Source of the DNA: Phytopseudomonas argentinensis
GTDB lineage: Bacteria > Pseudomonadota > Gammaproteobacteria > Pseudomonadales > Pseudomonadaceae
Length of the DNA stretch: 64,000 nt
NCBI RefSeq assembly: GCF_900113905.1
Contig: NZ_FORC01000002.1
Location: 434,001 to 498,000 of the forward strand
Direction: 5' to 3'
Each line of letters starts with the position of its first letter. Position 1 is the first letter of the stretch. Of this stretch, positions 38,514-53,416 are shown one piece after another. Position numbers and translations under genes: made by a program. The notes under the pieces were generated by a model. The model worked only from the letters and a program-made list of their open reading frames with translations. It searched no databases and was not told the origin of the DNA.

Positions 38514-38541
38514 CGCGAGCGGTGCATACCGCTCGCGTTTC
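38514..38541 (+). terminator. Hairpin after the saccharopine-dehydrogenase-like gene
   Basis: CGCGAGCGGT and ACCGCTCGCG form a perfect 10-bp stem with loop GCAT, followed by TTTC. A moderate intrinsic terminator 23 bases after the stop. Confidence 0.65.
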
Positions 38542-38646
38542 GGCGTTTCATCAGCGCTGAATTCATCTCGTGGATTTTCCTGAGAATCAAACGCAGTTGG
38601 CCCGTATAATCCCCTGGTAACTATTTGTTTCGAGGGGAAGAGGCTT

Positions 38647-39666
38647 ATGTCGGTACATCGAGTAACCGGATTGGCGCGCGTGATCAGCGCCAGCGTCCTG
38701 TCCTGCGGCCTGCTGCTGAGCGGCCTGGCCCATGCCGAGGATCCGGTGACCCTGACCCTTTACAACGGCCAGCACGAGGCCACCGGCAAGGCCGTGGCGG
38801 CTGCCTTCGAGAAGAAGACCGGTATCAAGGTGCTGATCCGCAAGGGCGGCGGTGGCCAACTGGCCAACCAGATCGCCGAGGAGGGCGAGCGCTCGCCGGC
38901 CGACATCGTCTACACCGAAGAGGCGCCGCCGCTGATCAAGCTCGGTAGCCAGGGCCTGCTGGCCAAGGTCGATGACAGCACGCTCAAGCAGATCGACGCC
39001 AAGTTCTCCGATGACAACGGCAATTGGATCGGCATCACCTCGCGGGTGCGCGTGCTGGCCTACAACCCGGATCTGGTCGCTGAAGCCGAACTGCCGAAGA
39101 GCGTGCTAGAAGTCGCCGACCCCGAGTGGGCTGGCAAGATCGCCTTCGTGCCGAGCAGTGGTGAGTTCCTCGGCCAGACCGCCGCGGTCATCCGCCTCAA
39201 CGGCCGCGAAGCCGCCGAGGAATGGCTGACCGGGCTCAAGGCTTTCGGCTCTACCTACACCAACAACGTGATCGCCATGAAGGCCGTGGAGAACGGCGAG
39301 GTTGGTGCCGCGCTGGTCAACAGTTATTACTGGACGGCGCTGAAGAAAGAGAAAGGCGAGCTGAAATCCAAACTGCATTACTTCGCCGATGGCGATGCCG
39401 GCGGCCTGTCGAGCGTCTCCGGCGCAGCCGTGGTCAAGGCCAGCAAGCACCCGAAAGAAGCGCAGCAGTTTCTCGCCTTCATGATCAGCGAGGAGGGCCA
39501 GAAGGCCGTGCTCACCCAGTCCGCCGAATACCCGGTCAACCCCAAGGTGCCGGCCGACCCGCTGCTCAAGCCCTATGACCAGCTCAAGCCGCCGGCCATC
39601 ACCGCGGCGCAGATCGGCCTGGCCGAGGATGCCCTGGAGCTGCAACGCGAAGTGGGTATGAACTGA
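38647..39666 (+). CDS. Ferric-iron ABC transporter, periplasmic binding protein
   Basis: 339 residues. Signal peptide to residue 30 (GLAHA-ED), then a type II binding protein starting VTLTLYNGQHEATGKAV. The pair of Tyr in LVNSYYWTALKK is the iron-binding signature of FbpA/HitA proteins. GAGGGGAAGAGG precedes the ATG and TATAAT occurs at 38605-38610. The permease follows after two bases. It captures Fe3+ in the periplasm. Confidence 0.88.
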   Translation: MSVHRVTGLARVISASVLSCGLLLSGLAHAEDPVTLTLYNGQHEATGKAVAAAFEKKTGIKVLIRKGGGGQLANQIAEEGERSPADIVYTEEAPPLIKLGSQGLLAKVDDSTLKQIDAKFSDDNGNWIGITSRVRVLAYNPDLVAEAELPKSVLEVADPEWAGKIAFVPSSGEFLGQTAAVIRLNGREAAEEWLTGLKAFGSTYTNNVIAMKAVENGEVGAALVNSYYWTALKKEKGELKSKLHYFADGDAGGLSSVSGAAVVKASKHPKEAQQFLAFMISEEGQKAVLTQSAEYPVNPKVPADPLLKPYDQLKPPAITAAQIGLAEDALELQREVGMN

Positions 39667-39668
39667 TC

Positions 39669-41243
39669 ATGCAGCCTCAGGCGGTCACCCCGGAACTGCC
39701 GCTGCCTGCGGTTACCATCAGCAGCCGGCGTCGCAAGGCGCCGCCGATCTGGCTGCAGTTGCCGGTGCTGGCGCTATTGCTGGTCGCGGCGCTGCCTCTG
39801 TTCTTCGTGGTAGTGCGCGCGGCCCAGGTTGGGCCCCACGAGGCCTTCGCGCTGCTGTGGCGACCGTTCGTGTTCGGCTTGCTGGCCAACACCCTGAAGC
39901 TGATGGTGCTGGTGACCCTGGGCTGTGCGCTGCTTGGCCTGGCCCTGGCCTGGCTGGTGGAACGCAGCGACCTGCGTTGGCGCAACCACTGGAACGTGCT
40001 GCTGTGCCTGCCGTTCGCCATTCCCTCGTTCGTCAGCGGCTTTACCTGGGTGTCGATCAGCCCGTTGTTCGAGGGCCTGGGCGGCACGGTGCTGGTGATG
40101 ATCCTGTCCAAATACCCGCTGATCTACCTGCCGGTGGTGGCGGTGTTGCGCAACCTCGACCCAGCTCTCGAAGAGTCGGCGCGCATGCTCGGCTGCAGTC
40201 GCCGTGAGGTGTTCTGGCGCGTCACCCTGCCGCTGCTGCGCCCGGTGCTGATGGCCACCAGCCTGTTGGTGGCGGTGCACATGCTGGTGGAGTTTGGTGC
40301 GCCGTCGATCATGCGCTACCAGACCTTCACCACCGCCATCTATCAACAGTTCGAGCTGGAGTTCAGCGGCAGCAACGCGGCCATGCTGTCAGCCTTGCTG
40401 CTGGGGCTGTGCATGCTGCTGCTGTGGGGCGAATTCCGTCTGCGCGGGCGCGGCTACGCGCGCACCGGCCAGGGCGTGGCGCGCAATGCCGCCCGGGTAC
40501 GCCTGGGGCGCTGGGGCATCCTGGCGCAGGCGCTGCTGTTGGTTCTGGTGGCCGTTGGCTGCGGCGTGCCGCTGGTGATGCTGGGTTTCTGGATCGTTGA
40601 AGGCAGCTCGGCCAGCTTCCCGGTCGCGGAGATCGTCGCAACGCTGTGGTCGTCGCTGCGCTATTCCTTCGGCGGCGCCTTGCTCAGCTGCCTGCTGGCG
40701 CTGCCGGTGTGCCTGGTGGTGGTGCGCTACTACGGGCGCATGGCCAACCTGGCCGATCGCCTGCCGTATCTGCTGCACGCCTTGCCAGGCCTGGTGATCG
40801 CCCTGTCGCTGGTGTTCTTCGCCCTCGGCTACGTGCCGGCGCTGTACCAGACCAGCATCCTGCTGTTGGTGGCCTACGCGCTGCTGTTCATGCCCATGGC
40901 CCAGGGGCCGATCCGCGTCGCCCTGGAAAAGGCCTCGCCACAGCTCGAAGAGGCGGCGCGCACCCTTGGGCACACGCCGCTCGCGACCTTTCTGCGAGTG
41001 ACCCTGCCGATCATCTCTCCGGCCATTGGCGCCGGCTTCGTGCTGGTGTTTCTCGACTGCATGAAAGAGCTGACCGCCACCTTGATTCTCGGCCCAACCG
41101 GACTGGAGACCCTGGCCACCAAGGTCTGGTCGCACACCGGCAACCTGGAATATGCCGGCGCTGCGCCTTATGCCGCGCTGATCGTGTTGGTCTCGGGGCT
41201 ACCGGTTTACTTGCTAACTACCCGCGCTTACCGGCGTTCTTGA
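39669..41243 (+). CDS. Ferric-iron ABC transporter, fused permease
   Basis: 524 residues, about 12 transmembrane helices and two binding-protein-dependent permease domains, each with the EAA loop (EESARMLGCSRREVFWRVTLPLL and EEAARTLGHTPLATFLRVTLPII). This is the FbpB/HitB architecture. No ATPase gene follows; the next gene is a multicopper oxidase 143 bases on. HitAB in P. aeruginosa is, as I recall, also without an adjacent ATPase. Confidence 0.9.
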   Translation: MQPQAVTPELPLPAVTISSRRRKAPPIWLQLPVLALLLVAALPLFFVVVRAAQVGPHEAFALLWRPFVFGLLANTLKLMVLVTLGCALLGLALAWLVERSDLRWRNHWNVLLCLPFAIPSFVSGFTWVSISPLFEGLGGTVLVMILSKYPLIYLPVVAVLRNLDPALEESARMLGCSRREVFWRVTLPLLRPVLMATSLLVAVHMLVEFGAPSIMRYQTFTTAIYQQFELEFSGSNAAMLSALLLGLCMLLLWGEFRLRGRGYARTGQGVARNAARVRLGRWGILAQALLLVLVAVGCGVPLVMLGFWIVEGSSASFPVAEIVATLWSSLRYSFGGALLSCLLALPVCLVVVRYYGRMANLADRLPYLLHALPGLVIALSLVFFALGYVPALYQTSILLLVAYALLFMPMAQGPIRVALEKASPQLEEAARTLGHTPLATFLRVTLPIISPAIGAGFVLVFLDCMKELTATLILGPTGLETLATKVWSHTGNLEYAGAAPYAALIVLVSGLPVYLLTTRAYRRS

Positions 41244-41386
41244 GCGCGGGCTAGGCCCGATGTCACGGTGTCGTGGCTTAACGCCCCGGCGCTCAAGGTG
41301 TATCGTTCGCAGCTCTCCAGCGCCCGCAGAGGCGCCCGAAATCACCTGATTAGCATCACCGCAGTCCCGCTTCAGGAGCAGGCTTC

Positions 41387-42763
41387 ATGAGTTTCACCCG
41401 TAGACAGGTGTTGGGCGGTCTGATCGGCCTTGGCGTGGTCGGTCTCGGCGCTGGCGGCGCGCGCTATTGGCTGGGGCGCCCGTTCGACCGCAAGACCCAC
41501 GACTACGAGCTGATCGCCGCGCCCCATGATATCGAACTGGTACCCGGCCATGTCACCCCGGCCTGGACCTTTGGCGGCCAGGCCCCCGGCGTGGAGCTGC
41601 GTTGCCGCCAGGGCGACGAATTGCGGGTGCGTTTCATCAACCACCTGCCCGAGCCCACCACCATTCACTGGCACGGCATCCGCCTGCCACTGGAAATGGA
41701 TGGCGTGCCCTATGTGTCCCAGGCGCCGGTATTGCCGGGCGAGTTCTTCGATTACCGCTTCGTCACCCCGGATGCCGGCAGCTACTGGTACCACCCCCAC
41801 GAGTCCAGCGCGAAACAGCTGGGCCGCGGGCTGGTCGGCCCGCTGATCATCGACGAGCGCGAGCCGACCGGTTTCCGCCATGAGCGCACCCTGTGCCTGA
41901 AGAGCTGGCATGTGGACGAGGAGGGCGCCTTCACCCAGTTCAGCGTGCCCCGCGAGGCGGCGCGGGAAGGCACCCGTGGGCGCCTGTCGACCATCAACGG
42001 CGTGTCGTTGCCGACCCTGGAACTGCCGGCTGGGCAAGTGGTACGCCTGCGCCTGATCAACGTCGACAGCACCATCACCTACCGGCTCAACCTGCCCAAG
42101 GGCGATGCGCGAATCTACGCCCTGGACGGCAACCCGATCCAGCCGCGCCCGCTGGGCAAGGAATACTGGCTGGGCCCGGGCATGCGTATCGACCTGGCGC
42201 TCAAGGTGCCGGCGGTTGGCAGCGAAGGGCTGTCGCTGCGCAACGGGCCGCTGCGCCTGGCCACCATCAAGCCTGTCGCCAGCAGAGAACCTTCCGCCGA
42301 GTGGCCGCCGGCGCTGCCGCCCAACCCGGTGGCCGAGCCGGACCTCGCGCAGGCCGAAACCCTGCGCTTCAACTTCGAATGGGCGGCCTCCCTGGCATCG
42401 CCTGCCGATGAAGCTGCCGGCCGCTACAAGTACTGGCAGATCAACGGCCAGGCCTGGGACATCAACGACAAGACCTGCGCCGACCGGCCCATCGCCAAGC
42501 TGAAAAAGGACGGCCACTACATCTTCGTGCTGCGCAACATGGCCCAGTACCAGCACCCGATCCACCTGCATGGGTTGATCTTCAAGGTGCTGGATTCCAA
42601 CCGCCGCAAGATCGAGCCGTACTACACCGACACCTTCCTGCTCGGCAAGAACGAGACCGCGCGTATCGCCTTCGTGGCCGATAACCCAGGGGTGTGGATG
42701 TTCCATTGCCATGTCATCGACCATATGGAAACCGGCCTGATGGCCGCCATCGAGATCGCCTGA
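41387..42763 (+). CDS. Tat-exported multicopper oxidase
   Basis: 458 residues. Tat signal FTRRQVLGGLIGLGVVGLG. Copper motifs are complete: TIHWHGIRLP, YWYHPHES, HPIHLHG and MFHCHVIDHMETGLM, whose Cys and last Met belong to the type 1 site. A periplasmic laccase/cuproxidase-type enzyme, substrate unknown. It precedes tadA as in other pseudomonads. The iron transporter just upstream makes ferroxidase activity worth considering, though nothing proves it. Confidence 0.92.
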   Translation: MSFTRRQVLGGLIGLGVVGLGAGGARYWLGRPFDRKTHDYELIAAPHDIELVPGHVTPAWTFGGQAPGVELRCRQGDELRVRFINHLPEPTTIHWHGIRLPLEMDGVPYVSQAPVLPGEFFDYRFVTPDAGSYWYHPHESSAKQLGRGLVGPLIIDEREPTGFRHERTLCLKSWHVDEEGAFTQFSVPREAAREGTRGRLSTINGVSLPTLELPAGQVVRLRLINVDSTITYRLNLPKGDARIYALDGNPIQPRPLGKEYWLGPGMRIDLALKVPAVGSEGLSLRNGPLRLATIKPVASREPSAEWPPALPPNPVAEPDLAQAETLRFNFEWAASLASPADEAAGRYKYWQINGQAWDINDKTCADRPIAKLKKDGHYIFVLRNMAQYQHPIHLHGLIFKVLDSNRRKIEPYYTDTFLLGKNETARIAFVADNPGVWMFHCHVIDHMETGLMAAIEIA

Positions 42764-42778
42764 TTTGAGAGCCCGGAT

Positions 42779-43255
42779 TTGAAAGCCCCCTTGATCATCG
42801 ACCGCAGCCAGGACCAGCGCTTTATGCGCGAGGCGCTGGCGCTGGCTGCCGAGGGCGCTGCCCGTGGCGAAGTGCCGGTCGGCGCCGTACTGGTGCAGGG
42901 CGGCGAGGTGATCGGCCGCGGCTTCAACTGCCCGATCTCCACCTCGGACCCCAGCGCCCACGCCGAAATGGTCGCCATCCGCGCTGCTGCCCAGGCCGTC
43001 GCCAACTACCGCCTGCCGGGCAGCACCCTGTACGTGACCCTGGAACCCTGCGCCATGTGCGCGGGGCTTATCGTCCACTCGCGTGTACAGCGCGTGGTAT
43101 TCGGCGCCAGCGAACCCCGCGCGGGCATGGCGGTAAGCCGCGGCCAGTTCTTCGACCAGAGCTTTCTCAATCACCGCGTGCTGGTGGAGGGCGGAGTTCT
43201 TGCAGAGGAGTGCGGTGAGGTGTTGAAGGCGTTTTTCAAGGCGCGGCGGGGTTAG
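42779..43255 (+). CDS. tadA: tRNA-specific adenosine deaminase
   Basis: About 158 residues. Deaminates A34 of tRNA-Arg(ACG) to inosine. Zinc site: His61 and Glu63 in SAHAEM, Cys91 and Cys94 in PCAMC. I took the TTG at 42779 because the helix QDQRFMREALALA is conserved and no ATG precedes it; a TTG at 42791 is equally possible. The gene starts 15 bases after the oxidase stop. Confidence 0.92.
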   Translation: MKAPLIIDRSQDQRFMREALALAAEGAARGEVPVGAVLVQGGEVIGRGFNCPISTSDPSAHAEMVAIRAAAQAVANYRLPGSTLYVTLEPCAMCAGLIVHSRVQRVVFGASEPRAGMAVSRGQFFDQSFLNHRVLVEGGVLAEECGEVLKAFFKARRG

Positions 43256-43327
43256 TCGGGTTAAAGAACTAGGCCATAGGGCCAGGGATTCCCACAGGCC
43301 CGTGACAACACTCGAGGAGCATTGAGA

Positions 43328-43801
43328 TTGATCAAAGCAGGGATGTTTGCAGTAGCGGCACTGCTGGGCGTATCTGCCCAGGCGGCGGAGCGGCAGGTGT
43401 ATCTGGTGGCCACGGCGCAGTTGGACGGTTCCAATCTGGCCCAGAGCATCTTTCTGCATGAGCCGCAGATCACCGAGTTGCAGGGCTGTCTGGATGCCGT
43501 GCGCAAGGGCCAGCGCGGGCGCGACTGGCTGCAGTATCACCACATCTTCCAGCGCGATAGATTCAAGGGCTTCACCGGCCATATGCGCTACCGCTGTGTC
43601 TACAGCGACCTGCAGATCAGCGCCTGGTACGACAAGGTGCGCTACAACCAGCCATACCTGATCAGCATCGACGACGACGCGGTACTGAGCATCAGCCGCC
43701 CACCGAGCCTGGCGCAGTGCTCGACACGGTTGCGTGCCTTGCCAGCGAAGCAGCAGGCGCAGAGTTTTTGCGCCATGGGCAATCAGACCGTCACGCGCTG
43801 A
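43328..43801 (+). CDS. Periplasmic protein of unknown function
   Basis: 157 residues from the TTG at 43328, which is eight bases after GAGGAG; the TTG at 43322 is too close. Signal peptide AGMFAVAALLGVSAQA-AE, then a small domain with four Cys (in LQGCLDAV, RYRCVYSD, LAQCSTRL and SFCAMG) that may pair as disulfides. No named family known to me. Similar proteins occur between tadA and mltF in other Pseudomonas. Confidence 0.7.
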   Translation: MIKAGMFAVAALLGVSAQAAERQVYLVATAQLDGSNLAQSIFLHEPQITELQGCLDAVRKGQRGRDWLQYHHIFQRDRFKGFTGHMRYRCVYSDLQISAWYDKVRYNQPYLISIDDDAVLSISRPPSLAQCSTRLRALPAKQQAQSFCAMGNQTVTR

Positions 43802-43812
43802 GCCGTTCTCGC

Positions 43813-44316
43813 CTATCGAGCGCGCTCGAACACCAGGCTGACCTTGGCACCGCCAGGGCGCTGGAAGCTTTCGATCATGCGCTCGCCTTCTACCTCCATG
43901 CGCAGTTCCCGGGTGGTGCGCACGTCGCCGGTCCAGTTCGGGAACGACGAGCCTTCCACGGTGTTGCCACTGAAGTTGCCTTGCTCATCGACGGTATAAC
44001 GCCCATACAGCGCCAGGCTGCCGGCCATCACCGCACGGTTTTCCGCGTCGGTGCCGCCGCCCCGCTGGTTGGACTGGAAGCGCGGAATGCGCGGATCGTG
44101 CAGAAATTCCACGAAGTGCAGATCCGGCGTGAACACCAGCCGGCCCCGCGGTTCGGGGCCGTAGGGATGGCTGATCACGCCGTCGCTTTCGACCGTGGCG
44201 GCGACCAGGTTCCAGGTGCCGGCAACCTGGTTCGGTTTCGGCTCGGCGTGGCTGCCCATGGCAGCCAGCAGCAACGCCGCCGCAGCGGCCAGGCGGATCA
44301 AGGAATGCGGGTACAT
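43813..44316 (-). CDS. Secreted lipocalin-like-domain protein
   Basis: 167 residues from the ATG at 44316 behind GGGAGG. Signal peptide ending MGSHA-EP, then VAGTWNLVAATVESDGVISHPYGPEPRGRLVFTPD and YGRYTVDEQGNFSGNTVEGSSFPNWTGD, the pattern of the lipocalin-like_5 family. It begins one base after the SDR gene stop, so they form an operon. Ligand unknown. Confidence 0.8.
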   Translation of the reverse strand: MYPHSLIRLAAAAALLLAAMGSHAEPKPNQVAGTWNLVAATVESDGVISHPYGPEPRGRLVFTPDLHFVEFLHDPRIPRFQSNQRGGGTDAENRAVMAGSLALYGRYTVDEQGNFSGNTVEGSSFPNWTGDVRTTRELRMEVEGERMIESFQRPGGAKVSLVFERAR

Positions 44317-44317
44317 A

Positions 44318-45151
44318 TCAGGCCTCCCGACTGTCAGCCGAGAAGGCCACATCGCGTTGGGCTTCGAGGATCGCGAGGCGCTGGTTCAGGGCGCGGTGGA
44401 TGTTCTCATAAGCGGTGCTGCCCAAGGGCAGGCGCAGGGGCGGGTTGGCCGCGTCGGCCGCCTGGATGATCGCCGCGACCGTATTGACGGCATCGCCGCG
44501 GATCTCGAATTCGCCACTGGCGATCATCCCGTGAACCTGGTCGGCCGGTGTGTCGCGATAGGCACCCGAAGGCGCAGCCAGGTCGAGCGCCGCGGCGAAG
44601 TTGGTGCGAGTCGGGCCGGGCTCGGCGAGGATGAAGTCGATGCCGAAGGGCGCGACCTCCTGGGCCACGGCTTCGACGAACCCTTCGATCCCCCATTTGC
44701 TGGCGTGGTAGAGGCTGAAGCCGGGGTAGGCGATCTGCCCGCCCTCGGACGACACCTGCACGATGCGCCCGCCGCCCTGGTCGCGCAGATGGGCCAGGCT
44801 GCGGCGGATCAGCTGGATCGAGCCGGTCAGGTTGGTGGCCAGCAGCCGGTCGATCTGCTCGTCGCTTACCTGCTCGGCCGGGCCGAACAGGCCGTAGCCG
44901 GCGTTGCTGACGATCACGTCGATACGGCCGAAGCGCTGGAAAGCGTGATCGATCACACGGCTAATCTGCGCGGTGTCGGTGAGGTCCAGCGCGAGCATCT
45001 GCAACTGCTCGCCATAGGCGCTCGCCAGGTCCTGCAGGGCCTCCTGACGGCGCGCGGTGGCGATCACCCGATCGCCGCGTTCGAGCAACTGGGTGGTCAT
45101 GATCTTGCCGAGCCCGGACGAAGCGCCGGTGATAAGCCAGGTCTTGTTCAT
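44318..45151 (-). CDS. Short-chain dehydrogenase
   Basis: 277 residues from the ATG at 45151 with AAGGAG upstream. Classical SDR: TGASSGLG cofactor loop, NAGYGLFG, and the YHASK catalytic motif. The length and GPTRTNF segment fit oxidoreductases acting on small carbonyl compounds. A LysR gene diverges 100 bases away and probably controls it together with the lipocalin-like gene. Confidence 0.87.
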   Translation of the reverse strand: MNKTWLITGASSGLGKIMTTQLLERGDRVIATARRQEALQDLASAYGEQLQMLALDLTDTAQISRVIDHAFQRFGRIDVIVSNAGYGLFGPAEQVSDEQIDRLLATNLTGSIQLIRRSLAHLRDQGGGRIVQVSSEGGQIAYPGFSLYHASKWGIEGFVEAVAQEVAPFGIDFILAEPGPTRTNFAAALDLAAPSGAYRDTPADQVHGMIASGEFEIRGDAVNTVAAIIQAADAANPPLRLPLGSTAYENIHRALNQRLAILEAQRDVAFSADSREA

Positions 45152-45251
45152 GCTGTGCTCCTTGATCATTACGTGAAGCGTTCACTCTAGTCCGGTTATT
45201 TGTTGCGATAATCGGCTTTAATCCGCATGAGCTGGTGAATGGGAGCGAACA

Positions 45252-46142
45252 ATGAACAGGCCCACGCTGACCGATCTCACCGCCCTGATGGCGGTGGCGC
45301 AGCACCGCAGCTTTCGCAAGGCGGCCGATGAACTGGGGATCTCGCGCTCGTCGCTCAGCCATGCCATCGCCGCGCTGGAGCGTCGGCTGGGTGTGCGGCT
45401 GCTGCATCGCACCACCCGCAGCGTGGCGCCGACCGAGGCTGGCGAGCACTTCCTGCAGCGCCTGGCGCCGGTGCTGCAGGAACTGGATCAGGCCATCGAT
45501 GCGCTGACCGAGGAGGGCGGCCATCCCACCGGCACCTTGCGCATCAACGGTGGCGAGGAGGCGATGCGTGTGTTGCTCAAGCGCGTGGTGCCGGCCTTTC
45601 TGCAGCGCTACCCGCAGGTTTCCCTGGATCTGGTCAGCGACGGTCACCTGGTGGATGTGGTGCGCGAAGGCTTCGATGCCGGCATTCGGCTGGCCGAGGC
45701 GGTGCCCCAGGACATGATCGCGGTCGCCCTGAGCGAGGATTTCCGCTTTCTAGCCGTGGCGTCGCCTGAGTACCTGGCCAGTGCCGGGCGCCCCGTTACG
45801 CCGGAGGACCTGCGCGCCCATCGCTGCATCCGCCAGCGCCTGCCCAGTGGCAAGCTGTACCGTTGGGAGTTCGAGCAGCGCGGCCAGGAGGTCGTGGTCG
45901 ATGTGCCAGGGGCCATGACCCTCAACCATACGCAACTGATGATCGAGGCGGCCGTGGCCGGGATGGGCATCGCCTATGTGCCGGATATGGCGGCGCAGCG
46001 CTGGCTGGCGGACGGCAGGCTGGTCGCCGTGCTGGAGGACTGGTCGCCGCCAGTGGGAGGGTTGCGCCTTTATTACCCGAGCCACCGGCATGTATCGGCC
46101 GCGCTGCGGGCGTTTATCGAGGTGATGAGAGAGGTTCGATAG
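45252..46142 (+). CDS. LysR-type regulator
   Basis: 296 residues; helix-turn-helix at 1-60 (FRKAADELGISRSSLSHAIAALERRLGVRLLHRTTRSV) and a binding domain with ASPEYLASAGRP, typical of CrgA/AaeR-like members. Faces the SDR/lipocalin operon, the likely target. It converges with mltF. Confidence 0.87.
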   Translation: MNRPTLTDLTALMAVAQHRSFRKAADELGISRSSLSHAIAALERRLGVRLLHRTTRSVAPTEAGEHFLQRLAPVLQELDQAIDALTEEGGHPTGTLRINGGEEAMRVLLKRVVPAFLQRYPQVSLDLVSDGHLVDVVREGFDAGIRLAEAVPQDMIAVALSEDFRFLAVASPEYLASAGRPVTPEDLRAHRCIRQRLPSGKLYRWEFEQRGQEVVVDVPGAMTLNHTQLMIEAAVAGMGIAYVPDMAAQRWLADGRLVAVLEDWSPPVGGLRLYYPSHRHVSAALRAFIEVMREVR

Positions 46143-46169
46143 CTGTCGGGAGCCAGCGCCGCAGAGGGC

Positions 46170-51719
<5,550 letters not shown>

Positions 51720-51740
51720 CCGACCTGCGCGCCCCATGAA

Positions 51741-51769
51741 AAACGCCAGGCAATTGCCTGGCGTTTTTT
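51741..51769 (+). terminator. purL terminator
   Basis: AACGCCAGGC and GCCTGGCGTT pair around AATT and are followed by TTTT: an intrinsic terminator 22 bases after the purL stop. Confidence 0.88.
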
Positions 51770-51995
51770 ATTCAGGGCATTTGAAAGGTGCGGCGATTTC
51801 GGCTTCGCTTTGCTAAGGATTCGAATCGCCGAAGGTAGGCCGATGACCGCCTCTCGGCGCCAGTGAACGTCGCCCGATCCGGTCAGTCCGAATCTTCAGC
51901 AGTGTTGGCTGTATCACGAATCTCGCTAGGCAATGTGCCATTATGCTGTGGCATGATTAGCACATTGTTTTCAGCGACTTGCAGTGGAGTAGTTG

Positions 51996-52313
51996 ATGTA
52001 CAAACTGTGTTTCTACGTACCAGAGAGCCACCTGGAAAGCGTGAAAGCCGCGGTATTCGCGCAAGGCGCAGGTCGCGTCGGCGGATATGAGCACTGCTGC
52101 TGGCAGGCCCAGGGGCGCGGCCAGTTCCGCCCGCTGGAAGGCAGCAAACCGTTCATCGGTCAAAGCGGTGAGCTGGCCACGGTTGCCGAGTGGAAAGTCG
52201 AGATGGTGGTCGCTGACGAGCTGATCCATAACGCCGTCAAGGCGCTGAAGAAAGCCCATCCCTATGAAGTGCCCGCCTTCGAAGTGTGGCGCTTGTCCGA
52301 TCTGCAATTCTGA
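51996..52313 (+). CDS. NIF3/YqfO C-terminal-like small protein
   Basis: 105 residues from the ATG at 51996 after GTGGAG. It starts MYKLCFYVPESHLESVKAAVF and contains GRVGGYEHCCWQ and KKAHPYEVPAFEVW, the dimetal-free CutA/PII-like insert domain found inside YqfO/NIF3 proteins, here as a stand-alone protein. Function unknown. It converges on tatC. Confidence 0.82.
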   Translation: MYKLCFYVPESHLESVKAAVFAQGAGRVGGYEHCCWQAQGRGQFRPLEGSKPFIGQSGELATVAEWKVEMVVADELIHNAVKALKKAHPYEVPAFEVWRLSDLQF

Positions 52314-52385
52314 CCAGGCCCGCTGGTTGCCAGCAGGCCATCGATAGCACCATCCCGCCATTCATCCGCGCGCTTGGCGCCTGCC

Positions 52386-53132
52386 TCACTCGGAGATGGC
52401 CAGTTCCTGCGCGCTCTGCTGTGGACGGCGCTGGATGCTGCCGCAGGCCAGCAGGCCGACTTCGAACAGCAGCCACATCGGCACCGCCAGCATGGTCTGC
52501 GAGAACACGTCCGGCGGAGTCAGCAGCATGCCGACCACGAAGCAGCCAACGATCACGTAGGGTCGGCTGCGGCGCAGCGTGTCGACATCGGTCAGCCCGG
52601 CCCAGACGATGATGAAGGTGGCCACGGGAATCTCGAAGGCCAGCCCAAATGCCAGGAACAGGGCGAGGATGAAGTCCAGGTACAGGGCGATATCGGTCAT
52701 CATCTCCACGCCATCGGGCGTGACGCTGGCGAAGAAGCCGAACATCATCGGGAATACCGCGAAGAACGCGAAGGCCATACCGGCATAGAACAGCAGGATG
52801 CTGGAGACCAGCAGGGGCACGGCGATGCGCCGCTCGCGGCGATACAGCCCCGGTGCCACGAAGCCCCAGGCCTGGTGCAGCAGCACCGGCATGCAGAGGA
52901 ACACGGCAACCATCATCGTCAGCTTGAACGGCGCCAGGAACGGCGAGGTCACGCTGGTGGCGATCATGCTCGCGCCCTCGGGCAGGTAGCGGCGCAGCGG
53001 TTCGGAGATCAGCGTGTAAAGGGTCTGCGCGAACGGAAACAGGCCCAAGAAGGCCAGCACAATCGCCAGCAGGCAGCGCACCAGGCGCTTGCGCAACTCG
53101 CCCAGGTGGGCGGTCAGCGGCATGCTGCTCAT
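52386..53132 (-). CDS. tatC: Twin-arginine translocase subunit TatC
   Basis: 248 residues, six transmembrane helices. N-terminal MPLTAHLGELRKRLVRCLLAI carries the HLxELRxR signal-recognition motif, and FEIPVATFIIVWAGL and LTPPDVFSQTMLAVPMWLLFE are typical. TatC binds twin-arginine signal peptides. It overlaps tatB by four bases. The tail (about 15 residues) is shorter than in some housekeeping TatC proteins. Confidence 0.93.
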   Translation of the reverse strand: MSSMPLTAHLGELRKRLVRCLLAIVLAFLGLFPFAQTLYTLISEPLRRYLPEGASMIATSVTSPFLAPFKLTMMVAVFLCMPVLLHQAWGFVAPGLYRRERRIAVPLLVSSILLFYAGMAFAFFAVFPMMFGFFASVTPDGVEMMTDIALYLDFILALFLAFGLAFEIPVATFIIVWAGLTDVDTLRRSRPYVIVGCFVVGMLLTPPDVFSQTMLAVPMWLLFEVGLLACGSIQRRPQQSAQELAISE

Positions 53133-53416
53133 GGGGTGCCCTCCGGTTTGCCGGCCACTGACTGCGGCGCGTGCAAGGTGGTGGCGCGGCGCAGATCCTG
53201 CTCCAGTTGCCGCAACGGCAGTGCATCGAGTTCCTTGTTCACGGCCTCGGCATCCAGCTCACGTTCCACTTGATCGCGCAGCATGGTCATTGCCCGTTTT
53301 GCCTGACCGAGGCCGCGGCCCAGGGTGCGGGCCGCCACCGGCAGGCGTTCCGGGCCGAGCACCAGTAACGCCACCACACTGACCAGCAGCAGTTCGGTGA
53401 AGCCTATCTCGAACAT
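53129..53416 (-). CDS. tatB: Twin-arginine translocase subunit TatB
   Basis: 95 residues, starting [33 protein letters not shown]: one membrane helix with the conserved Glu8 and GPERLP hinge, followed by an amphipathic helix and a short charged tail. It is clearly shorter than the roughly 140-170 residues of housekeeping TatB, in line with a second, specialised system. One-base overlap with tatA and four with tatC. Confidence 0.9.
   Translation of the reverse strand: MFEIGFTELLLVSVVALLVLGPERLPVAARTLGRGLGQAKRAMTMLRDQVERELDAEAVNKELDALPLRQLEQDLRRATTLHAPQSVAGKPEGTP

Noticed and set aside
41372..43582. Minus-strand frame of 736 codons over the multicopper oxidase and tadA
   Set aside because: Both plus-strand genes have complete catalytic motifs; the antisense product has none.
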